DNA of 64,000 bases, taken from NCBI GenBank assembly GCA_021030905.1, contig JAGFMI010000012.1:1-64000 (forward strand). The letters run 5' to 3'. Each line of letters opens with the position of its first letter. The first letter of the stretch is position 1. Shown here one piece after another: positions 55,604-64,000 of this stretch. The stretch is from Pyrenula massariospora (Eukaryota; Ascomycota; Eurotiomycetes; Pyrenulales; Pyrenulaceae). The notes below the pieces were generated by a model, which searched no databases, was not told where the DNA came from, and saw only the letters and a list, made by a program, of their open reading frames with translations. Made by a program: the position numbers and the translations under genes.

Positions 55604-56189
55604 CTAACTCTGCGGCCCCTGAGGACATCCCCCCTCCACCTCATCGCACGGCACGTACCACTCCGTCTCAAAATGATCGCCCCACTTTGGCTCAACACAC
55701 CAGCTGAAATACCGATGATTGATATACTTGGCGGTAAGCGACGCACAATCCAGCAAATAGCTGTCACACCCGGGCGGCGCCAGGTAGACGGCAATGCTCC
55801 CACCATTGGCGGGCGGGTTCCAGATGCCGACGGCGTACGCGAACGGCTGTCCGTTGGGGCCGCTGCCGGGAGGGCCGTAGGCGGCGGAGTCGCCGAGCGC
55901 GAGGAGGGTCCGGGTGAAGTCGAACTTGTTCGGGTCGTTCGGGTTGCAGCCGCCGTTGACGCATTTGTCGCAGCCGACGCCGGTCATTTCGAAGGAGTTG
56001 TCGTAGGTTTGGCGGGCGATTTGTCTGGTGGGGAGGGGGTTAGCTGTGGAGGGGGGGCGAAGTGGGTGGGGGGGTGTGAGAGGGGAATGGTTAGGGAGGT
56101 CATGCTAACCTTGTGATGATCGGGTTGGAGGAGACCAAGGTCGACAGGCCTACAAGTAGGAGCGGGAGGGCGTTGAGACTTGCGAGCAT
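55604..56189 (-). CDS. Small secreted Cys-rich protein, 166 aa
   Basis: Exons 56,110-56,189 and 55,604-56,024 (intron 85 bp, GTTAGC..CACCAG) join to 501 nt. A signal peptide (ALPLLLVGLSTLVSSNP) precedes a globular domain with CDKCVNGGC, SYLLDC, WCVEPKWGDHFETEW and PCDEVEGGC, about eight Cys that could form four disulphides. It ends PQGPQS. No known enzyme motif. Probably an extracellular protein, perhaps an effector-like or wall-associated factor; function unknown. A TATA element at 56,331 lies 140 bp upstream. Confidence 0.8.
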
Positions 56190-56330
56190 GTTTGAGGCGT
56201 TATGAGTGATTATTTGAATGCAGGAAAGGAAATAAGGTTTGACAGAGATGTGTAGGCTTGTAAAGATTTCCTGTTCGGTAGTATCAGACTGTTGGGCTGC
56301 CCATATTCCGCTTCGAGAGAAATGGAGGTC

Positions 56331-56336
56331 TTTATA
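56331..56336 (-). promoter_or_regulatory. TATA box of the secreted Cys-rich protein gene
   Basis: GTATAAAG on the minus strand, 142 bp upstream of the ATG at 56,189. No other TATA-like element lies closer. Confidence 0.45.
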
Positions 56337-57029
56337 CTCATATTTCCTGTGCCTGAATCTTGACGAACACACACCAAAGCAAAATTAGGACTTTTGGAGA
56401 TGAGTGATGAAAATAGATCATCGTTTGAGGAAGGAAAGAGAACGCTCCGCATCCTGATATGGGGGCTGATGCTCTATTGTGACCATCACGACGTCCTTTC
56501 TCTCGAAACAACCAGAGCTGTGATCTTGCTGGAGCAATCCATCAAATAGCTAAGCCCCATTGCTTACCGCGAGTAAGCTGGCGCGATTGAACGTAGTGAA
56601 ACGCATCTTGTTGATAAGTCGTTTTGTCGTACTCTGAACATTGAATTTCAAAAAGCGATGGCCACCAAGCCGTCTAAAGCAGAATTGTTGAGAAGGTACT
56701 CAAAAAGATGCACATTAATTTTGCAAGTCATTAAATAGTCTTCAAGAATATGGCGAACCCACCGCGATAGAAGCACCATTAGTAGAGCAGGTTGTCGGAG
56801 CGTCATCAACTTCGGCGTCGGGCGAATTTTGCTTCCCGCCCTTTCACTCCGCTCCGGAAGCTGACCTTCCATGAAACCTAAGCAGAGAAAGACCTGAGCC
56901 CCAAATTCCCGCACCTAAGCAGCCACAAGGTTAAGCTTCATTCTGAAACGCTCATCAGGATGCATATTTAGCATCTGCGGCTCGGAGACTGCGCCAGATG
57001 AGATACTCTTTGCTTTGCCGTACCCTAAA

Positions 57030-57214
57030 TCATTGCTTCTCCAATCCTTCCAAATGGTCTACGAACGCGTCATCGAGAGGGATGAGGTCCTCATCAAGGT
57101 TCTGAAGGCCGTCCCACTTGTGAATCCCCAGTGACCTTGCTTCAAGTGCTAGATCATGGTTTAGCAAAAGACGCAAGCGATTTGTATAAACAACCGTAAA
57201 CTGGACATGGATTG
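57030..57214 (-). pseudogene. Possible last exon of an unrecognised gene
   Basis: A minus-strand frame after a CCGCAG acceptor reads 60 codons ending HKWDGLQNLDEDLIPLDD, then AFVDHLEGLEKQ and stop. It has good protein character. I cannot find matching upstream exons before the HET gene region. It may be the remnant of a gene cut off by rearrangement, or chance. The rest of 56,337-57,701 holds nothing supportable besides the HET promoter. Confidence 0.2.
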
Positions 57215-57701
57215 CTGCGGAGCTAAAAAGCTATGGGTATGACAGGGGCGGAGAAGTTGTAAGTGGCATGATCGGAAGAGTCCTTCAGCTAATTTGTTCG
57301 TTTTCTCTTCTACCTGGTATCCGGAGTAAGCAACTCCTTTCTAGTAACAGGAAGCATTCTTCGAGAACCTCGCTGGTCCACCCTAATTTATTTTCCACTA
57401 TATATGTTTGTTTACTGACCGAATTTGGCGTAATTGGGTGTGCACAAGGTAGAAATTGCACGAGACGGAGAATTATGTTCAGAAAATATCTCGAGGCTCG
57501 GTGACAGCATTCGTGGTTCGCCTTTATTGTTTCTTGCGGGGGAAAACTTCAGCCACAACTTGTGTCACCCAGCCCCTCGGCCTCGCCTCGTGGCCGGGTT
57601 TTCCAGACCAGATGCTGGGCATCTACCATGTGTTATCGAGTTTTAGCCTTGTAGCTTTTAGTACCATTTCATTTTCCATTTCTTCCAAAAATGCTCTAGC
57701 C

Positions 57702-59717
57702 ATGGATTGCAATTGCTCAGTCGCCTCAGATCGAGCAAATGGGAGCAGCTCAGTCGTCTCCTTAGATGAGGCAGATGCGAGCAGCTCTAGTTACTGCTAC
57801 CAGCCGCTCGCAAGGAACGAGATACGCCTTCTGGACCTCCAACCTGGCAATTTTGGTGACGACTTGTACTTCTTGATTTCACATTTTGAACTTCAAGCGT
57901 CCGAAGGGAATAAGGAGCAAATCAGTCTTACAGAGCCTGGGAAAACAAAATATGAGGCCTTGTCTTACGTGTGGGGGGATTCTGATAAGCCTTTCCGGAT
58001 CTACGAAGTCGATAGCGACCGCTTTCTGCCAATCACGAGCAATCTAAATGTTGCACTCCAGTATCTGAGACTTGAAGATAAAACACGTCGGCTCTGGGTT
58101 GATTCTGTCAGTATCAATCAAGATGACAAGAAAGAGCTCTCACAGCAGGTGGGCTTGATGCAATTCATATATGCGCAGGCGAGTACCGTCCTGATGTGGC
58201 TCGGCGAAGACAATGGATCTGCTTCCGAAATATTCGACTTTTTCACAGATGTCAGCCGTTTAAACGACCCTGATGAGCTTTTCAATCTAGGAGATCTATC
58301 GGTGATGAGAGCCCGCTCATCAAGGATTGCTGAGCTTCTCCCGCTTGTCATTGAAAGCCCCTATTTTGAAAGAGCTTGGACATTGCAAGAAGGCTACTTC
58401 GCTTCTCGGAGTTTGTGTTTACGTGGAAAAGAAGTCATCGACTGGCGATTGTTTGTTGTGGCTTGCGATAATCTCGATAAATCATTGAATTCTTCTAGTA
58501 GACTGCTTTCCGCAGAGGAGTGGAGCTCTTTCTTGTTTTGGAGAGAGGATAACTTTCCTCGCCTGACACGCAACCAGAACGATTCTCATGGATATCGCCC
58601 CGATGCATTGTGGTGGATGACAAGGGCTTTGAAGGCAACAAATCCTCGTGACAAGATTTTTTCCATGCTGGGAATGGTAGACCCCGATCAGATAGACCTG
58701 AAGCCCGACTACGGCCTCTCAATAAAAACAGTCTACTGGCAAGCTGCGCAAGGTCTTTTCAAATATGACCGATGCTGGGACGCATTATCACTTGCAGCGA
58801 CTTTGCTTAACACAGACGAACTCCCTTCTTGGATCCCTGACTGGCGCAAAAGCGCCTCCTGTAACCCGCTTATTGATCCAAAGAGTATCTGGCATGGGGG
58901 CTTCTGCATCAATGGTGTCTTTGAAGAGCATGGACAAGAATTCGATGATTCCGATAATTTGAATGCCCAAGGACAGATGATTGACCAGGTCTCTGACACA
59001 TGCGACCTTGGTGACCTCTATGACTCCTTAAGATATTGTGACTATCCTGATTGGAAGGAATTGAAAGCGATCTTCGCTAGACTGCACAGATTATGGGATG
59101 GGGAATCAGTTTACACCAAGATGCAGGAGCCGATATTGGTAGCTGTCTTACGAACATTATCTGCAGATGAAGTACCAGCAGGGAAGCGTTGCGATCCCGG
59201 GTGCTCCATACGTCATGCTCAGTGTTTGTCTGATGACACTCCTTACGCATTGTTGACCTTTGTGTATGATAAACATGATTTCTCTAATTCTAAAAGAAGC
59301 AACCTAAGCGACATGATTTCAGCTGGCGTTGAATCTCGTAGAGGCAGTCACGAGGGTTTTGCATTGATGTGCGGATGGTTGCTGGAGGACGACAGCTCTG
59401 CTCCCCCCACACTAGACAAAGGTCTCAATGAAACCGAGCGTACGACACAAGCTGCTAACTTGAATGAGAAGATGTGGTTCTATACAAAGGGTCGGAGCTT
59501 CTTCTGGACAAAATCAGGATACATGGGCATTGGACCGGCTGGGATGCGAACGGAGGATCAAGTCTGGTCTCTGAAAGGTGGATACATTCCGTACATCTTC
59601 CGTCCTCGGGACGAGCCGTTGACATTTGAATTGGTGGGAGATGCGTACATTCACGGGATAATGTACGGGGAGTTGGGGCTCGATACTTCCACGTTCGAAC
59701 CGATCGTTATCAAATGA
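57702..59717 (+). CDS. HET-domain protein (heterokaryon-incompatibility type)
   Basis: HET-domain proteins trigger cell death when incompatible hyphae fuse and resemble TIR-based immune effectors. A single exon gives 671 aa from ATG 57,702 (the frame is open upstream to 57,456 but without conserved sequence). The HET domain (about residues 85-230) has the three hallmark blocks: KYEALSYVWGD, RRLWVDSVSINQDDKKE and QQVGLMQFIYAQASTVLMWLGE. Then comes YFERAWTLQE, and further on a LWWMTRALKATNPRDKIFSMLGM segment typical of this family. The C-terminal region has no recognisable partner domain (no NACHT, WD40 or ankyrin). The presence of one decayed copy next door points to birth-and-death evolution. 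Confidence 0.92.
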   Translation: MDCNCSVASDRANGSSSVVSLDEADASSSSYCYQPLARNEIRLLDLQPGNFGDDLYFLISHFELQASEGNKEQISLTEPGKTKYEALSYVWGDSDKPFRIYEVDSDRFLPITSNLNVALQYLRLEDKTRRLWVDSVSINQDDKKELSQQVGLMQFIYAQASTVLMWLGEDNGSASEIFDFFTDVSRLNDPDELFNLGDLSVMRARSSRIAELLPLVIESPYFERAWTLQEGYFASRSLCLRGKEVIDWRLFVVACDNLDKSLNSSSRLLSAEEWSSFLFWREDNFPRLTRNQNDSHGYRPDALWWMTRALKATNPRDKIFSMLGMVDPDQIDLKPDYGLSIKTVYWQAAQGLFKYDRCWDALSLAATLLNTDELPSWIPDWRKSASCNPLIDPKSIWHGGFCINGVFEEHGQEFDDSDNLNAQGQMIDQVSDTCDLGDLYDSLRYCDYPDWKELKAIFARLHRLWDGESVYTKMQEPILVAVLRTLSADEVPAGKRCDPGCSIRHAQCLSDDTPYALLTFVYDKHDFSNSKRSNLSDMISAGVESRRGSHEGFALMCGWLLEDDSSAPPTLDKGLNETERTTQAANLNEKMWFYTKGRSFFWTKSGYMGIGPAGMRTEDQVWSLKGGYIPYIFRPRDEPLTFELVGDAYIHGIMYGELGLDTSTFEPIVIK

Positions 59718-60595
59718 GGTCGACGAAGATGGAGATGACTGCGATCAAACCTGAGTATTGTTGTGTTCCTAATCTTGATATCTTTGGCAGGTCATCAAGT
59801 TTGCGAAGGATCAGCATTGAGAAAGGGGATAGACTTGGCCGAGCTGAAGGCGGCCGCTCCGCCTGGACATATTACCTGTTCGAGGTCTCCGGGAATTAGC
59901 AACGCCACACATAAGGTGGTGTACACTGGAATTCTCGCCTTCGATGGTTGTTCTTTCTCTTTGCCAACAAGGGTCGCAATACATACGGCTAGCAAGCGAG
60001 CTAGAGAGACACCGCAGATCGATATGCATTGCATACTCGGAAACGATGCCGCAGTTTCAGATATCTTGCTGGGATGCGGCAGGGTCTCCGAGCGCCACAC
60101 ATCTCCCCAGCTGCTGCTCCTCGACGGCGTACCGACGCTCGCTTACCAAGCTTTATCTCGACATGGTATCATTTTCAGCTATTTCAAGCTGACGGGAGCC
60201 CAGGTAGGCGGTAGGTGCGCTACGAGAGATTTCGTATCTTACCTCGAACGGTTGTCGATCTCGGCTCGGCTTCGCTCGAAAAGATACGCCGGGTGTTCGA
60301 CCTGATGATGGCTGAGCTGAAGGAAGGGCGATCTGATAAAGGCTCGGCACCGCCCCGAGGGTTACACTTGACCAATCAATGGTGGGAGAGATCAGGCGAT
60401 GATGGTATCTGCGATCGAGTAATTGGAGTGCATGAACGACGTTCCGGGATGTAGAGATTCAGGGAGATTGTTCCATAAGAGGATATTCTTATATTGTACA
60501 GACACGACCGCTCGCTATTTTGGTAATCAACTCTGCGACTGAACCCGAGCGCCCTCCTTCTGTTTCATCACCTCTACTAAAATGATCCCCTATTC
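59718..60595. other. Intergenic region
   Basis: 878 bp between the HET gene and SEC61-gamma. The 180-codon frame at 59,763-60,305 has no motif or believable composition and I do not call it. Confidence 0.5.
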
Positions 60596-60958
60596 TCACG
60601 CCGCTCCCACTAATATATTGTTCACCGGAATGTGTACTGCCCAAGCGCACTGTCAGCATAAACACATCGTGGAGCAAGCGCACACTCTCCAAGAACCGAG
60701 AAAGGAGCACAGAGAACGTACTTAATTTGATGAAGTATCCAATAGCCCCCATGATCAAGAATCCCATCGCGATTGCTTGCGACATTTTGATATACTCCCG
60801 TTGATCCGCTTCATCGCCGTTTTCAGGTCAGTATTCGTTAACATTGGAAATGTCGGGATTTGGGGGGCCGTACGCTTCGTACACCGCTTCATAAATTGCG
60901 AGCCGTCACGGATGAAGTCCTTGGGGACATCTGCGAGTTCAGTGAAAATTTCTGACAT
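60596..60958 (-). CDS. SSS1: Sec61 translocon gamma subunit
   Basis: The single-helix subunit that clamps the Sec61/SecY protein-conducting channel in the ER membrane. Three exons, 60,874-60,958, 60,722-60,808 and 60,596-60,636, join to 213 nt (70 aa), the exact family length. The protein reads MSEIFTELADVPKDFIRDG, then SQFMKRCTKPDQREYIK, MSQAIAMGFLIMGAIGYFIKL and IHIPVNNILVGAA. The tail-anchor helix and the amphipathic N-terminal helix are intact. Introns are 65 and 85 bp with GTACGG and GTACGT donors. Confidence 0.96.
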
Positions 60959-62029
60959 TTTGAAAGCGTGGTAAGGTAGGGAGGAGGATGGTGTAGAGGA
61001 GAGGGTGTTGTTGTTCGGGGTTCTCTTGATTGTGAGGTCCTTGATTCGCGTGAGAGTCTTCTGTAAGGCGTAAATGGCAGTTTCAGTCAGTCTCTGAAAA
61101 GTTTTTGCGTCTGCCTAATCTGTATCTTAGAGGACAAGCTGTCGCATGCAGAACCAAATCTGCGATTTTGAGGTGGAGAACAGGAGCAAGGTGTCCTGAG
61201 CTGGTCTGGAATGGGTTTAGCGCGAGATCGGACTGCAGGGTTGGGCAGAAACTCAATTCGGAGGCTCGACGCGGAGTCTCCCTTCTGCGGCGCAGATTAA
61301 CGTAGCCCCTTGAATTCTCAGCTTCACAGTGTTGGTACAACTCGAGTGTCTCTTTCGCTCTAATCTCATTTCTCGTCGATGTCACTGAGACGCTGAATTC
61401 TTTCGCCCTGGGCCGCGCCTTTAGCTGTACAGCAACGTGACGGGTTGCCAATACTGCCCAACCGGTCCTTAGACCTCCTTGATCTACCTTTCGTTGCGCT
61501 TTCTTATCCTTCCCGCGATTCTTCTTCTTCAGGCGTACGAGCACACCTGGCTGTGAAAGTCGCTATACTCTTCCATTCACGGGGCATCAATATTGGCGTT
61601 TCAGGCGATACTCTGGTCGGACCGAGCGAACATATCTGAAGAGCATTCTGTATACCTGCACTTGCCATCAAGGGCGGTCAGGGCTTTGTGTCACCATATC
61701 ACACAGCAAGCTTCAAAGCTACGCATATCTCTTTCCTTAGGAGCTGATTCGTATTTGTATGTACCTCGTTCCTTCGGAAGGCTTCGTTAGGAAAATTGGG
61801 AGAAGATGGGATAACATAAAGACACGCAACAATCTTACTCCGACATAACTCACATCGGATATCCTCATTTGCTCTCATGTATGCTAATCTTTTCTTATTT
61901 TTTTGACAGACATGTAACTTCAGCTTCGTCTTTGACTGCGACACTCTACTGTGGATAGCAACAGAACAATTTACCAATTCAAATTCTTTTTTGAGAACAA
62001 GTCCACCTGTCTGCCTTTAGCCATCTACT
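60959..62029. promoter_or_regulatory. Divergent intergenic region
   Basis: 1,071 bp between SSS1 (minus) and the CPSF6-like gene (plus). The 153-codon minus frame 61,083-61,544 is basic and without motif and is not called. Promoters of both genes should lie here. Confidence 0.4.
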
Positions 62030-63617
62030 ATGGCGAACGAAGAACCTGATTTTGACATTGACGTGTACGGAGATGGAGATGGAGGAGAAGAGCAACATGA
62101 CGCGGAACATTTACAACCAGGAGATTACGGCGAGTTTGAATATAAAGAAGAAAACGGCGCTGAGCACACCCAGTCACAGGACCAAAATGGGCACTACAAC
62201 GGTGACAATACTCGTGCAGAAGAGACAGACTGGCTCGACGGCGAACCCTACACCAACGGCGACGGCAAAGACCCTCAAGACTCCACTACCAATCAACCGA
62301 CCGCACCTATAGATACTCCTGCAGCAGATCAATCCGCGACCGCCCCCCAAGACCAATCTCAACTCCAACAAGGCACAAAACGTAAAATGTCTACGCCGAT
62401 AGGATCCCCTTCTCTCCCCACGGACCCTGGCGCCACAACAGCCCTCTTGATTTCTGATCTTCACTGGTGGACAACCGAAGACGAGATCCGCGGGTGGGCA
62501 AACTCCGCCAGCGCTGAACCCTCTCTCAAAGACGTCACATTCTCTGAACACAAGGTGAATGGGAAGAGTAAAGGGTATCACCTCCCTCTTTACTACCTGC
62601 TAGCTTCTCTAAAGCTGATGATTTGATGTACAAGGCAAGCATTCCTCCTCTTCACCAACCCCTCCGCAGCAACCGCAACAAAACATCACATCGATTCGCT
62701 CACCACGTCCTCCCAATCACCGACCAGGAAATATAACACGACGTACACGAACCCGCTCTCTAACCCTTTCAAGACGCTCCCGAAGGATGCTCCAGCGCGG
62801 AGTAACATGAACAAAGACCACGGCGGCGCGTCGACGCGGTCGAGTAGTGTGGGTAGCGGAGGGTACGGTGGTGGGTATAATAACCCCGGCGGTGGTGGAG
62901 GATACAGGGGAAGAGGTGGGTTTGGCGGAAGAGGAGGTAACCAGATGGGGTACCAAGGTAATCGGAATTTCTCTGGCGGGATGGGAGGGTACGGTGGTGG
63001 AGGTGGGGTGAGAGGAGGGTATCAAGGTGGGGGGATGAACAATAACTTTGGGGGTGGAGGATTCAATAATCGAGGAGGAGGGATGATGGGCAACAACTTT
63101 GGAGGGGGGATGAGAGGTGGGAGAGGTGGCGGAGGTATGATGGGTGGGATGAACGGGATGCCGGGGATGGGCATGGGCATGGGTGGAATGGGAGGCATGA
63201 ATGGAATGATGGGCGGCGGAATGGGAGGCATGGGGATGGGTATGCCAGGTATGACCAAATCCTGTTTACTTGATTTGTTGTGCTGTGCAACGTCGTTACA
63301 TTGGCCCTATTCCAGCGTTCACTTATTTATCCTTCTCCACCCTTTACATAATCGTCCTCATCTACACTATCCTCTTCCTCCCAAACCACTCTCTTTCCCT
63401 CCGCCTTTCAACTCAAACCCCTTCTCCCCTTCATCCCTCTCATCTCCCCAACACCATTCCCCAGACAACCGACTAAAACAACCTCACAGGCTCCTTCTCC
63501 AACCCACAAAGCCACTTCAACCCCGCCTTCTTTAACAACAACCAGAACAACGCCGCCGGTGGGGGCGGGGCTGGGGACTGGAATCCGCATGGGAACAAAC
63601 GGTCACGGCAGGAATGA
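62030..63617 (+). CDS. CPSF6-like RRM protein (cleavage factor I 68-kDa type)
   Basis: Exons 62,030-62,574, 62,635-63,248 and 63,490-63,617 join to 1,287 nt (428 aa). An acidic N-terminus is followed by one RRM at about 135-210: ALLISDLHWWTTEDEIRGW, then the RNP1-like GKSKGQAFLLF formed by the first splice. The WWTT signature is the one of CPSF6/CPSF7, which bind UGUA for 3'-end processing. The second half is a Gly/Asn/Met-rich low-complexity tail with RGRGGFGGRGG-type arginine-methylation sites and GMGMGGMGG runs. The last exon ends AGDWNPHGNKRSRQE. The second intron (241 bp) is long and pyrimidine-rich. A phase-separating nuclear protein is likely. Confidence 0.85.
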
Positions 63618-64000
63618 AGGGCACCTAACTTGATGCAGAGCATGACAGGTGGGTCGAGATACGAGCTGCTGGTTCGAGCCAGCTCTGGCGGTACTTGTTC
63701 GTGCGCAAGGACGAAAGGAGAAGAAAACGTGTCTTACCAGCGCTTGAAGGACCCTCAACGCATACACAGAAACACACCAAACCAAACCCGTCCAAGCGAG
63801 ACAACGAACCATAATAACGAAAGAAGCCAAATTCAAGCCACTTCTTAGCCAGCAAGACGGCAACACGAGATAAACGAAAAGCTTATTACCCAGCTACCTA
63901 GTTAGATAGCGAGCCCAAATGTATAACAAACATTTTCCAATTATGCTTTCCAAAGGCGAGGTGGGGTAGATATTATTAGCATTATGGTCGGAGGGTTGTC
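63618..64000. other. Downstream region to the window end
   Basis: 383 bp: the 3' UTR of the CPSF6-like gene and sequence without a supported gene. A hairpin (GCTGG/CCAGC around 63,670) resembles a T-arm but has no tRNA around it. Confidence 0.4.

Noticed and set aside
59763-60305. 180-codon frame after the HET gene
   Set aside because: No conserved motif, no splice logic, irregular composition.
61083-61544. 153-codon basic minus-strand frame
   Set aside because: Lies in the divergent promoter region of SSS1 and the CPSF6-like gene; no motif.
63655-63700. tRNA T-arm-like hairpin
   Set aside because: GGTTCGAGCC is present, but no acceptor stem, D-arm or anticodon arm can be drawn around it.
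1-64000. CRISPR array, bacterial operon or prophage
   Set aside because: No regular spaced repeats; genes are intron-containing and eukaryotic throughout.

Overview
The window is nuclear DNA of a filamentous ascomycete (Pezizomycotina). The genes have many short introns of about 46-90 bp with GT..AG ends. There is a MAT1-1-1 alpha-box mating-type gene, a HET-domain incompatibility-type gene and an RNA-silencing RNA-dependent RNA polymerase. About 18 kb of almost pure A+T sequence carries the mark of repeat-induced point mutation (RIP). A leotiomycete-like fungus is my best guess, but the class cannot be fixed from sequence alone.

Left third (1-17,950): a nest of LTR retrotransposons of the Gypsy type destroyed by RIP-like C-to-T and G-to-A changes. 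A 6.6-kb element (4,289-10,912) has two 383-bp LTRs beginning TGTT and ending AACA, and a TAATG duplication on each side. It sits inside the LTR of an older, more heavily mutated element (4,256-17,333). Fragments of at least two further copies lie to the left (1-4,255). Relics of the gag zinc knuckle and of the YLDD reverse-transcriptase motif can still be read.

Mating-type region (about 17,970-22,060): MAT1-1-1 (minus strand) and a six-exon gene of unknown function (plus strand, 310 aa, reconstructed here) diverge from a 466-bp shared promoter. A smaller doubtful gene lies to the left. A second A+T-rich relic borders the region on the right. The window therefore appears to come from a MAT1-1 strain. 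Neither APN2 nor SLA2, the common MAT neighbours, was recognised.

22,066-25,247 has normal base composition but no gene I can support.

Housekeeping region (25,248-54,676): a GPN3-type GTPase, a short-chain dehydrogenase, a GDT1-type cation transporter, a Sos7-like kinetochore protein, a divergent RPS9/RPL21 pair, a small secreted protein, an SR-like splicing-associated protein, a Rim2-type mitochondrial nucleotide carrier, RPL37 (four exons, one of only 4 nt), the Elongator subunit ELP6, a 2,017-residue intronless RdRP, a mitochondrial D-lactate dehydrogenase, and a large coiled-coil protein.

Right end (54,677-64,000): a decayed HET-gene fragment, a second small secreted protein, an intact HET-domain gene, SEC61-gamma (SSS1), and a CPSF6-like RNA-binding protein with a Gly/Met-rich tail. 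Exon boundaries were derived by eye from splice signals, reading phase and family conservation. Phases close in every spliced gene listed as reconstructed.
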